Assembly: GCF_011057685.1 (NCBI RefSeq)
Contig: NZ_LNFY01000001.1
Location: forward strand, 248,001-312,000
DNA length: 64,000 nucleotides
Origin: Thermotoga sp. Ku-13t
Lineage (GTDB): Bacteria; Thermotogota; Thermotogae; Thermotogales; DSM-5069
Reading direction: 5' to 3'
The notes beneath the pieces are model-generated. The model saw only the letters and a list, made by a program, of their open reading frames with translations. It made no database searches and had not been told where the DNA came from. Made by a program: the position numbers and the translations under genes. Of the stretch, positions 50,822 through 58,980 are shown piece by piece; positions within the stretch are counted from its first letter, which is position 1; each line of letters starts with the position of its first letter.

Positions 50822-52184
50822 GAGAATTCACCGAGGTCGAGGCATGAACCAAAGTTTTCCCTGATGAAAGTGTTGCGAGGTTGGTGATGAGAGGAAGATG
50901 TCTTTGGATCGTGCAAGATTGACGATCTCGGGAGGCAAAGATAAGCAATTGCACGAGGAAAGAGTGAAAGCTCAGAAAGCCTTCATTTTAGCGAGCGTAA
51001 GGCAATATTGCGGTTCATAACAACTGCCTGCGCTTGCTGAAGTTTTTAAAAGGAAAGTGAAGTCACTGAATCGATTTGACGTGATGTTGCTCAATCTCAG
51101 TCAGATACATCGGCGAGCGTGTGCTTTTTGCCAGTTTGGAGAAGTGTGTGTTCTCACGTATACGCTTGAGATTTCCTTCGTTGTAGTTTGCCAATGTTGT
51201 GGTTCGCAATGTTTGGCACAGGGCAGGGTATGAAATATGGTCCGCGCAGGAGTTCATGTGTATCAACTTCTGCTTGCAAGACACAACCAGCAGAAGATTT
51301 CCAGTCAAGTGGAACTGTGTTCTCTGAACGCTGCTGTTCACTTGATAGGTTAGCATCGTTCGTTTCTGAGATCTATCTGAGGTGTCGGAATCTTCTTTCG
51401 CCATCGAGTGGATGCATTATGCTGATGGTTATAGATGTTCCCTCAAGCGGCGCGTTGGGCTGAGCTTTTCAAGAGATTAAGTTCTGCCTTACGGTACATT
51501 TGCGGTACTTAGCCATGAACTTCGCGGCCCAGAACAGCAATGTTCACCCTCAGTTTATATAAGGCGCGAGGACGGACAAACTGCTTCGCTTGCAGACGAT
51601 CGTTTTAGCTGTCGAGACGCGTCATCCAACTGCGTGGGTATGTGGATATTCATAGCGAAAGAACTCGGATTATACCCTGGTTGAATTGATGAATGATGTT
51701 GAGCATCACGAATGGTCAACTGTGGTTTCGCTCTCTTAAAAAGGTTCTGAAAGCTTCAGGGGTGGCTGGAGCTGTTTTGGACGTGTGAAGTTTGCACGTG
51801 GTAAAGCGGTGCGGTTGAAAAGCCAATGCAGCTGTGATGCCTGAGAAGGTTCAAGGAGCCCTTAACGTGTACAAATTGCTAATATTAATATAACAAAAGG
51901 GGTATGGTAACATATACAAAGGAATTTTATAAAACGTGATCAATCATTAGGTAAATAAGTAAATATAAAAGGACTTTTCTGATTAAAAAGCCGAGTTGGA
52001 TCAATTCAAAGTCCAATAATATGTACTACACAGAAATGATATGACCTTTCGTCGCCGGCTAAGTTGCAAGTGCTTTTTTAAAGCATCTGGATAGCTTTGT
52101 GGAATTGGTTGAGAAACGAGCGAGTTGCACGAGAGCTCGGGAAGAGCAGAGAGCGCATGACTAGCTGGAAGAGTTTCTGGTAGA
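50822..52184. other. Long stretch without recognisable genes
   Basis: Nearly 1.4 kb in which no open frame on either strand looks like a real protein. Short readable pieces, such as 'GGKDKQLHEERVKAQKAF' near 50935-51000, suggest decayed genes, but no family could be named. Up to about 51850 the base composition resembles the rest of the genome; from there to 51990 it becomes strongly AT-rich. This is unusual for this densely coded genome and marks an accessory region. Confidence 0.6.
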
Positions 52185-52210
52185 TGCAATATAAGGTACA
52201 TTATATTGCA
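52185..52210. repeat. 26-bp near-perfect palindrome
   Basis: Arms TGCAATATAA (52185-52194) and TTATATTGCA (52201-52210) are exact reverse complements around GGTACA, of which the central GTAC is also palindromic. Only two central positions mismatch. Such symmetry with no T-run is typical of a protein-binding or recombination site rather than a terminator. Confidence 0.75.
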
Positions 52211-52309
52211 CATGCAAAAGAAATCGCAATCCGGCATCCCAAGCGCATTTCCGACACTATCACAATACCTCCCCCACACTTTCATGACGCTCTTGGATGA
52301 AGGCTTAGG

Positions 52310-53762
52310 ATTCTTCTTCAGGGGTTGGGCTTCCTGCTTCTACGTGGTATGACTTACCAGGATATAGGGATTGCCCCTGAATATCCTGGCAGCGGTCTCC
52401 CACTCCACAGGCGTAAGTTCGGACCGGTCCAGCCCTACTTCCTTCAACATGTTTATCGCTGCGTTTAAATCCCTATCAATTTCCAGACCACACACTGAAC
52501 ATCTGAAAATTCTGTCCGACAGCGAAATTTCCTGTCGGCTTCCACACCTGCTGCATGTCTTTGTGGTTGGCACACAACAATTAACCACCGCAGTAGAAAC
52601 CCGAAGACTGTCGCTCAGTCTTCTCTTAATTGTCCCTACTGCGCTGTAGTGTACTGATTTGGAAAAATGTCCGTCCTTCCAACCCTTGATGTTGTCTTCC
52701 TGAAAACATATTTTCCTGTACCTGTACAAAAATGAACAGGTTTTGTTAATTACGTCGTACTTAATGTTTGTTAGCCTTTCATACTCCTTTGCAATCTTTT
52801 CCTTTGTTTTATACCATCTTTTAGAACCTTTTTTCTGCCGTGCAAACTGCTTTTGCAACTTCTTTAGCCGCCTGGTTTCTTTTATCTGCCATTCAAGTTT
52901 GAGACCATTTGATAACATAAATCCAGTGGGTTTGAAATCAATTCCACTATCAGTTTCAAATGTCTGCCATATCCTTGGTTTTACTACACCTTCCTTGTTC
53001 TTTCTCTGTTCCCAAACTTTTGTGTATTTATCCCTGTCTATATAACAGGTCACAAAAAGATAAATACCACTTGGTTTTTTGATAAGTTCTGCTTTTGCTA
53101 TTTCGCTATCTTCGGGAATTTGATGCCCACCCAGTACCCTCAAAGGTTTTTTAATGCCCTGTATTTTAACTCTGGTCTTCTGCTGGTTAACAAACTTGAA
53201 AGTGTTTCCAAATTGTTTGAGGGGGATTGAATTAACGTGACGTTTGAACTGTAGTTTGCCCGTTTTGTAGCCTTTTTCCTTTAGTAGCCGAAGAGAGTGC
53301 AAATTCTGTTCTATTCTTTCTCTTAGTGCCTGCTTCATCTGTGAACTGAGATTTTCAATTTTTCTTCTCTCAAAGTTTTCCCCGACCTTTATTTCGACTT
53401 CTTTTAGTTTGTCTGCATTGCTATTAAGTCTGGTTTCAATGTCAGCAACTATGTAGTTGTACAACCATTTCGCTTCTAAAAACATTTTAAAAAGTTTTTC
53501 CTTCGTTTCTTCTGAGGCAGAGTCGAGATTAATTTTGAGTTGATACACCACAGGTATCTGATTTTTTTTCTTCTTTCTTTAGTTTGCTGTCGTGTTTGCT
53601 TAATTTTTTCTGCCTTTGTCATTTTTTCGACTCTCCTGATAGCACCGAAAAACTTTTTGCTATTTCTATTATACCCCGTACTCCCAAGATGGTTCAAGAA
53701 AAGAAAAAGACAGCCATTCATCACAATCCCCTGAAGGGGATGTGCTTTCTAGCTGATTCTTT
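52310..53762 (-). mobile_element. IS605-type element with tnpB only
   Basis: A minus-strand element of about 1.45 kb with no tnpA transposase gene. Left end: next to a TTAC on the minus strand (53766-53763) lies a subterminal hairpin ATCCCC-ttca-GGGGAT (53741-53726). Right end: the 'GAAGCAGGAAGCCCAACCCC' stretch just past tnpB is typical of the ends, and of the guide RNA 3' part, of such elements. The borders given are inferred from the TTAC target and from joining the flanks; they may be off by several bases. Without TnpA it depends on a related element elsewhere. Confidence 0.6.
52340..53551 (-). CDS. tnpB: TnpB RNA-guided nuclease (IS200/IS605 family)
   Basis: A 403-residue TnpB. The RuvC-like nuclease residues are all visible: Asp in 'DSGIDFKPTGFML', Glu in 'ICFQEDNIKGW' and Asp in 'LEIDRDLNAAINML'. 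The zinc finger is 'CSRCGSRQE...CSVCG'. TnpB is guided by an RNA copied from the element's right end and cuts DNA at empty donor sites. The open frame starts at a GTG at 53551 with no ribosome site. An ATG at 53622 with AGGAGAG before it opens a 20-residue basic leader (MTKAEKIKQTRQQTKERRKK) in another frame; adding one A to the A8 run at 53562-53569 joins the two. So the natural product is probably 427 residues. Confidence 0.85.
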   Translation of the reverse strand: MVYQLKINLDSASEETKEKLFKMFLEAKWLYNYIVADIETRLNSNADKLKEVEIKVGENFERRKIENLSSQMKQALRERIEQNLHSLRLLKEKGYKTGKLQFKRHVNSIPLKQFGNTFKFVNQQKTRVKIQGIKKPLRVLGGHQIPEDSEIAKAELIKKPSGIYLFVTCYIDRDKYTKVWEQRKNKEGVVKPRIWQTFETDSGIDFKPTGFMLSNGLKLEWQIKETRRLKKLQKQFARQKKGSKRWYKTKEKIAKEYERLTNIKYDVINKTCSFLYRYRKICFQEDNIKGWKDGHFSKSVHYSAVGTIKRRLSDSLRVSTAVVNCCVPTTKTCSRCGSRQEISLSDRIFRCSVCGLEIDRDLNAAINMLKEVGLDRSELTPVEWETAARIFRGNPYILVSHTT

Positions 53763-54229
53763 GTAAGCAACACGTTATCCAAATTACCTGTCTTAACACC
53801 GAGTTCTATCAATGCCTTAGCGCTATCTCCAAAGTACCATTCAGTTAGAAAATCAAGTGCAATTGCTGTATCGAGCTTGGCGCCGCGTGGCATTATAGCC
53901 AATAATTCACCGGGAGCCGGTGGTACACCGCCACATGCAGCTATTATAGCCATATCTGCCAGCTCTTCTTTCCAGTACTGATCTGTTCCAAAGCCACCGT
54001 ACATGCCTGTTGCAAGATATGGAAGTATACTGCCGAACGAAGCTACGTCGTATGCAGATGCATTTGGATACTTCCCTCTCGCATAACGCATTACCGCTAA
54101 CGTGATGTAATCATGCTCGTTTGATGTGTCTGTCCCCATTATCCCATAAAGCTCTGCAAACCTCTCCAGCTCATCTCTGCCAGGGTTTCCAACAAGCCTA
54201 ATTAACTCATCTGAACGTATGATACTCAC
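53669..54229 (-). CDS. Unrecognised protein abutted by the TnpB element
   Basis: The open frame runs from a GTG at 54229 (GGGGGTGGTAAG before it) for 186 codons. I do not recognise the family. The body is soluble and well formed, with 'IRLVGNPGRDELERFAELYGI', 'HDYITLAVMRYARGKYP' and 'AYDVASFGSILPYLATGMYGG' and a Cys in 'IIAACGGVPPAPGELL' (given in parts). The last 30 codons read into the left end of the TnpB element. If the element is removed at the inferred borders, the frame would end two bases later at ACC-TAA, a protein of 156 residues ending 'NLDNVLLT'. So the insertion may have only added a tail. Confidence 0.55.
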   Translation of the reverse strand: MSIIRSDELIRLVGNPGRDELERFAELYGIMGTDTSNEHDYITLAVMRYARGKYPNASAYDVASFGSILPYLATGMYGGFGTDQYWKEELADMAIIAACGGVPPAPGELLAIMPRGAKLDTAIALDFLTEWYFGDSAKALIELGVKTGNLDNVLLTKNQLESTSPSGDCDEWLSFSFLEPSWEYGV

Positions 54230-54390
54230 CTTACCACCCCCACAAACAGTTTGTAAACAAGTTATAACACACGTGCAGGTAGAAAGGCAAGCTTTTCTTG
54301 ACACTCCCATTCCCCTGAAGGAGAAGGGCTTGCGGGGCTATTTTTTTCTGTCAATAGCTAAACCTGTGTTTACTATGATACGGCAGGGAA

Positions 54391-54599
54391 ATTCACACCC
54401 ATTTTCACACCCCTGAGTGAGTCGGTGTGAAAATCGACGCCAAAGTGGCTTGCCATGCTAGTTTTGGATTTTCACACCAAAATCACAGACAAAATTAGTC
54501 GAAATTTTTTGGCAATGCAAACCTGCATGTGATCAGCGAAAGCGATTTTCACACCCATATTCACACCATTTTCACACCCAAATTCACAGACAAAAATAG
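54391..54599. repeat. Iteron-like TTCACACC repeats
   Basis: Within 210 bases the core TTCACACC occurs six times on the plus strand (at 54391, 54402, 54469, 54546, 54559 and 54569, most with TT before it) and once inverted (GGTGTGAAAA, 54424-54433). Two copies are part of a longer unit of about 30 bases, TTTTCACACC followed by AAAT(T)CACAGACAAAA and TAG (54469-54498 and 54569-54599), 100 bases apart. The region is AT-rich and has no gene. The 54600-54730 stretch after it holds only an AT-rich inverted repeat, TATAGTA...TACTATA (54650-54672). Confidence 0.7.
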
Positions 54600-54730
54600 A
54601 ATGTAGATGGATCAAAACATACAGACATTTTGGTCAAGCACCACAACATTATAGTATTAATACATTACTATACGTATTGAATTTACAACGGACTCAGTAA
54701 CGAGCATTAGAAGATGACATTAAGGGATAT

Positions 54731-55264
54731 TCATTCTAATGTATACACTAAGTCAATCCTGACCTCGTTCCTGGACACGTCGTCGTTGTGGTACTGCGTC
54801 AGGTCGAATCCGTTCAGTGAAAATCCGTGCTTGCGGTAGAACTCGATCGCAGCGTAATTGCTGTTGTGTGTGTCAAGAACGATTGCTCGCACCTTTCTTT
54901 CCTTCGCCAGTTCTTTGGCTTTGTTTATCAGCATGGATCCAGCTCCTCTTCCTCTGTATTCTTCGAGCACGTACAGTTCGAAGATCCTCAACCTGTTGCA
55001 CCAGCGTTCGTATCCGACGCTCATCCAGGCTATTATCTTCCCATCAAGCTGGGCGCCGTAGAGCTCGCACTCTTCCATCCACGGTCTGTAGAGATACTCA
55101 GAAAAGCACTTGACAATCTTTTCATTGCTGCTTGCCCTTTTCACTTTTACTGTCCAGCCGTCCTCGTCTTCAAAAACTTCGACCTTGTAAAAATACGGCG
55201 TTTCCCAGCGATACTTCAGTTCGAGGTTTTTCCAGTCCTCTTTCTCCAGCTTCACGACCTCCAT
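54731..55264 (-). CDS. GNAT-family N-acetyltransferase
   Basis: A 177-residue GNAT acetyltransferase. The acetyl-CoA pyrophosphate loop is 'LEEYRGRGAGSMLINKAKELA' (R-G-x-G-A pattern) near residue 105-125 and the last core part is 'NYAAIEFYRKHGFSLNGFDL'. The target amine is not predictable. The ATG at 55264 follows GGGGTG; the longer frame to 55327 adds 21 residues unlike the family. A decayed relative lies in the opposite orientation at 50.4-50.8 kb, on the other side of the island. Confidence 0.85.
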   Translation of the reverse strand: MEVVKLEKEDWKNLELKYRWETPYFYKVEVFEDEDGWTVKVKRASSNEKIVKCFSEYLYRPWMEECELYGAQLDGKIIAWMSVGYERWCNRLRIFELYVLEEYRGRGAGSMLINKAKELAKERKVRAIVLDTHNSNYAAIEFYRKHGFSLNGFDLTQYHNDDVSRNEVRIDLVYTLE

Positions 55265-55367
55265 GCAAGTTTCACCCCATTCTTGAAAGATTACTGAAAC
55301 ACATCTTCGTTTCCGAATAACGCTCATGTCAAAAGCCTTTGCTAAACAAAGTATCGGTGTGTGACGA

Positions 55368-55931
55368 ATGCTTCAGCGGCTGGCATTTATCTCATCGCAG
55401 GTTTTGAGCATTTACGAAGAACTCGAACTTCTGCATGAAAAACTTCACATCGGCTGTAATGGCTGCAGACGCTGCTGCGAGACAGCGGCCTACAACATCG
55501 AAGTCACGATTCTGGAATTCGTACCGCTCGCGCTGCATCTGATCGAAACGAACCAGTTCGACTTCTGGTTCGAAAAGGTCCAGCACCTGACGCCGGCTGA
55601 CAGATGTGCACTGCTGGTGGACGAATCCATCAAGGCTGAAGGTGGTTGTCTTTTCCACAGTTACAGGCCCCTCATGTGCCGCCTCTTTTCAGCGAGTTAT
55701 CTCAAAAGGAAGAATATAGAGATACTTTCCTGCAGTTTTCTGAAAGAAAGTTTATCGCAAAAGCTCGATCAGCTGGTGGACGCGCAGCACTATTTCGACA
55801 GACTCTACGACATAGACTTCTACCTTGCGACGACAAAATACGACATCAACACCGCCTTCAGGAAAGCCCTAGAGTACGTTGGCATGAGAGCGTTACCGAC
55901 AGGATATCCTTCCATTCCGATCGCAAGCTGA
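55368..55931 (+). CDS. YkgJ-family cysteine cluster protein
   Basis: A 187-residue protein of the YkgJ group. The cysteine cluster 'HIGCNGCRRCCETAAYNI' lies near residues 26-45, with further Cys in 'AEGGCLFHSYRPLMCRLF' and 'ILSCSFL'. The pattern binds zinc or an iron-sulfur cluster; the biochemical function of most members is unknown. It stands between the GNAT and a MATE gene, with a short spacer to each. Confidence 0.8.
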   Translation: MLQRLAFISSQVLSIYEELELLHEKLHIGCNGCRRCCETAAYNIEVTILEFVPLALHLIETNQFDFWFEKVQHLTPADRCALLVDESIKAEGGCLFHSYRPLMCRLFSASYLKRKNIEILSCSFLKESLSQKLDQLVDAQHYFDRLYDIDFYLATTKYDINTAFRKALEYVGMRALPTGYPSIPIAS

Positions 55932-55933
55932 TC

Positions 55934-55962
55934 TTCACAATTTCACATCCTTCGATTATAAT
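55934..55962 (+). promoter_or_regulatory. Promoter of the MATE gene
   Basis: TTCACA (55934-55939) and TATAAT (55957-55962) are 17 bp apart, 30 bases before the MATE start. The stop of the preceding gene lies just upstream, so the exporter has its own promoter. Confidence 0.75.
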
Positions 55963-55991
55963 GGCTATCGGATTGAAAGGAGCCTTCCTAT

Positions 55992-57356
55992 ATGTCGCGA
56001 GACCTAACCGAAGGTAGTCTGAGTAAAAATTTGCTTTACATGGCATTACCCACCATGGGAGGATTCGCAGTTCAGGTGCTTTACGACATTGTCGATATGT
56101 TCTGGATTGGCAAGATCTCCTCACACGCGATTGCAGGTGTTGCAGTTTTCTCCTCCATCTTCTGGCTGGTCTCCGTGCTCAACGAGATCATAGGCACTGG
56201 TTCGGTATCGATGATCTCTCAGGCCTATGGTGCTAAAGACTACGCACGTGTGAATCGTACCATCGAACAGACCATAGTTTTCAAGATCTTTGTTGCGCTG
56301 ATCGCTTCAACCCTGTTGTTCATTTTTCTAAAATCCTTGATGACCTTTTTCAGCAAGGATGAGAGAGTCATCACCGCGGCTCTGGATTACGGTTACTGGA
56401 GGATTTTCTTCATGCCTGTCTTCTTCGCAACTTACTCCGTCTACACAGCTTTGAGAACCACTGGTGAATCCAGGCTCCCGAACCTCATGATGGCAGTTGG
56501 TGCCGTTTTGAACATGTTTCTCGATCCACTGTTCATGTTCGAGCAAGTACCTAGAATCAACGCTAAAGGTTTGAATCTCGGTGTGAAAGGTGCGGCGATC
56601 GCAACCGTACTGTCCTCATCCGTGGTCTTCGTGTGGGGCCTAACGGTTCTTTTTCGAGGTCACGGAGCCGTTAAGATAAGCCTGCCTGGCCTGTTCAGAC
56701 TGGATTGGGGTATAGACAGGAAGCTCTTGATGATAGGAATTCCCAGCGCTATCGAGATGCTCTTGAGGAGTCTTTCAGGCATGGTCATGATGAAGCTTTT
56801 CAGCATGTACGGTTCCGGCGTACTGGCAACTATAGGTATCATGGATCGTGTGATAGGACTTGCAATCGTACCACTGATGGGTTTTTCGATGGGAGCGAGC
56901 GCGATAGTTGGTCAATGCCTTGGTGCCAACAAAATTGACAGGGCAGAAAGAACCGTTCTATTAGCCGCGATCTATAGTGGGATCTTTGTCTCCGCTTTCG
57001 TTGCCCTTGCAAACATTTCCCCAGGGTTGGTGATCGAACTGTTCACGAAAGATCCAGCGGTTGTTTGTGAGGGACTCTTCGCAATGAGGGTTGGTTCGTG
57101 GGCGATCCTGGTTGCGGGATTTTCTGTTTCGCTGATGAGCGCCTTCTTTGGAGCCGGCTACACGAAAGCAGCTATGTTTTCCAGCATTGTCGGAAGGTGG
57201 TTCGTTCAGGTTCCTTACGCGCTGCTCGTTGCGGTTGCTCTGAAATTGCCAACCAGTTTTCTATGGTTTTCTTTCCTCGTCGCCGAACTGGGAGAACTTT
57301 CTTACGCTACTGTTGTTTTCTTCAAAGGCAAATGGAAGCAATACCGTGTGGTCTGA
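55992..57356 (+). CDS. MATE-family efflux transporter
   Basis: A second MATE transporter, 454 residues with twelve helices. The halves carry 'LPTMGGFAVQVLYDIVDMFWIGKI' and 'GTGSVSMISQAYGAKDYARVN' in the first and 'LMGFSMGASAIVGQCLGANKIDRAERT' in the second. It is a paralogue, not a copy, of the one at 40.7-42.0 kb. Start ATG at 55992 follows AAAGGAG. Substrate unknown; antiport with Na+ or H+ is the family mechanism. Confidence 0.9.
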   Translation: MSRDLTEGSLSKNLLYMALPTMGGFAVQVLYDIVDMFWIGKISSHAIAGVAVFSSIFWLVSVLNEIIGTGSVSMISQAYGAKDYARVNRTIEQTIVFKIFVALIASTLLFIFLKSLMTFFSKDERVITAALDYGYWRIFFMPVFFATYSVYTALRTTGESRLPNLMMAVGAVLNMFLDPLFMFEQVPRINAKGLNLGVKGAAIATVLSSSVVFVWGLTVLFRGHGAVKISLPGLFRLDWGIDRKLLMIGIPSAIEMLLRSLSGMVMMKLFSMYGSGVLATIGIMDRVIGLAIVPLMGFSMGASAIVGQCLGANKIDRAERTVLLAAIYSGIFVSAFVALANISPGLVIELFTKDPAVVCEGLFAMRVGSWAILVAGFSVSLMSAFFGAGYTKAAMFSSIVGRWFVQVPYALLVAVALKLPTSFLWFSFLVAELGELSYATVVFFKGKWKQYRVV

Positions 57357-57391
57357 TAAAATTCATCTGAGAAATCTTATAGGTGAGGTAA

Positions 57392-58042
57392 ATGGGATTA
57401 GTCGAAATCAGTTTGAAGGATGCGATCGTTGGATCTGGTTTCTCATGCCCCATATGTTCCCTCGTCGATAGAGCGTTGGATTCGTGCATCGACAGCCTTT
57501 TGTACGAACTGGTGAACGACGTCGGCGTGCGATCATAGCTCCGCTCCGAAGGCTTGTGCCGGCAGCACGTTGAAAGGATCGAGTCGTACCTGAGCAGACA
57601 TCTGGAACTCGGATCCACGGGGCTGGCCATCATATACGCAGACATGTTGGACCATCTGATTGAGTCGATGGCCCAGGATAGCAGATTCGAACGTGAGAGG
57701 GGTTGTTTCCTCTGTGAGAAAGAGAAGTCGTTCGAGGCGATATACCTGAGGACCTTTGTGAAGAATATAGACCAACTTCTGGAGCCATACAGATTGTCCG
57801 AAGCCATACTCTGCTTCGATCATTACGCTTTCATTGCTGGGAAAGTCAAAGATCCTTCCAGAACTGTTTTGAAAGAAACACAGCTTTCCAAGTTCAAACG
57901 CGTGGTTGGACTAATGAACTCGTTCGTGGACAAACACGATTACAGAAACACAGAAAGTTTTACACCAGAGGAAATTCAGGTGCAGAAGACGGCTGGAATT
58001 CTCATGGCAAAGAACTTTCATCACTGGAGGCGTTCACGATGA
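57392..58042 (+). pseudogene. DUF6062-like protein gene with an in-frame amber codon
   Basis: The ATG at 57392 (GTGAGG upstream) reads 'MGLVEISLKDAIVGSGFSCP', 'ICSLVDRALDSCIDSLLYEL' and 'VNDVGVRS', then TAG at 57536, and continues in the same frame as LRSEGLCRQHVERIESYL through 'CFLCEKEKSFEAIYLRTF' and 'FDHYAFIA' to TGA at 58040. This is the plan of DUF6062 proteins, with CPxC near the N-terminus, a second Cys/His pair, and a later CxxC, likely metal sites. TAG stands where a charged residue is usual, one base from AAG, GAG or CAG. The gene overlaps moxR (ATGA), and everything after the stop is intact, so the lesion is recent or an error. Confidence 0.7.
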
Positions 58043-58980
58043 ACCAGGTTGCGAGCTTTGCTGAACGCGTGCTCAGGAACGTTTCACGCGTAATCGTGGG
58101 CAAAGACGACATCATCAAGAAAATGCTGGCGGCGTTTTTGAGTTCGACCCACGTGCTCATCAACGATGTGCCTGGAGTTGGTAAGACCATGCTGGCGAAA
58201 TCGTTCGCGATAACGCTCGGTTTGAATTTCGCCAGAATACAGTGCACCCCGGATCTGACACCTTCCGATGTGACCGGCTTCAACGTGCTCGATCCCAGAA
58301 CCGCACAGTTCAGTTTCAAGAAAGGCCCCATCTTCACGGATATCCTTCTTGTGGATGAGATAAACAGGGCTACACCCAGAACGCAGTCTGCCCTGCTCCA
58401 AGCCATGGCAGAAAAACAGGTCAGTCTGGATGGTGTGACGTACCAGCTGAGCGAGCACTTCTTCGTTGTGGCAACGCAGAATCCCGTTGAATTCGAAGGC
58501 ACTTTTCCCCTGCCTGAGGCGCAGCTCGACAGGTTCGCGATCTGTGTCAGCCTTGGATACGTCACGAAAGAACAGGAAATCGAACTGCTGAAGAGGTTGC
58601 AGAGATCGCACCCGATAGAATCGCTCGAACCAGTCTGCGATCCGAAGGAACTGAGCATCATGAAGGAACTTGTCAAAGACGTGTACGTGGACGATTCCAT
58701 CATGGATTACGTTGTCAGGATTGTGATGAGGACAAGGAGTCATCCCGATGTGGCGCTTGGAGCCAGCCCGAGGGCGAGCATCGCGCTCGTTCATCTTTCC
58801 AGGGCCCTGGCAGCCATAGAGGGAAGAGATTTTGTGCTCCCAGACGATGTCAAAAGCATCGCGATCGATGTGCTCGCGCACAGGCTCATACTCAAGCCGG
58901 AAGCCAGGTTGATGCGCAAAACAAAATTTGACATCATCCAGGAGATCCTGAACACCGAGGAGGCACCGATCAAGGCGTGA
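58039..58980 (+). CDS. MoxR-family AAA+ ATPase
   Basis: A 313-residue AAA+ ATPase of the MoxR group. It shows Walker A 'DVPGVGKTMLAKSFA' near residue 40, Walker B 'ILLVDEINRATPRTQSALLQAM' near 105, sensor 1 'FVVATQNPVEFEGTFPLPEAQLDRF' and the lid 'GASPRASIALVHLSRALA'. MoxR ATPases act as chaperones that mature protein complexes, nearly always encoded beside DUF58 proteins as here. Its start overlaps the end of the DUF6062-like gene by 4 bases. Confidence 0.92.
   Translation: MNQVASFAERVLRNVSRVIVGKDDIIKKMLAAFLSSTHVLINDVPGVGKTMLAKSFAITLGLNFARIQCTPDLTPSDVTGFNVLDPRTAQFSFKKGPIFTDILLVDEINRATPRTQSALLQAMAEKQVSLDGVTYQLSEHFFVVATQNPVEFEGTFPLPEAQLDRFAICVSLGYVTKEQEIELLKRLQRSHPIESLEPVCDPKELSIMKELVKDVYVDDSIMDYVVRIVMRTRSHPDVALGASPRASIALVHLSRALAAIEGRDFVLPDDVKSIAIDVLAHRLILKPEARLMRKTKFDIIQEILNTEEAPIKA

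Noticed and set aside
51063-51404. A 113-residue minus-strand open frame in the gene desert
   Set aside because: No ribosome site, no recognisable fold, and poor residue composition; it cannot be supported as a gene.
52001-52285. A 94-residue minus-strand open frame as the missing 3' end of the gene cut by the TnpB element
   Set aside because: Its frame and composition do not continue the upstream protein, and it runs through the palindrome.
54391-54599. A CRISPR array
   Set aside because: Repeats are about 10 bases at uneven spacing and one is inverted; there are no cas genes nearby.
49793-57538. Amber codon recoding, as TAG interrupts three otherwise good frames (near 25.37, 49.79 and 57.54 kb)
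   Set aside because: The expected residues differ (Trp, unknown, charged), one of the genes also has a TAA and a frameshift, and TAG ends normal genes such as tnpB. No suppressor tRNA or pyrrolysine or selenocysteine genes are in view. Independent lesions are simpler.
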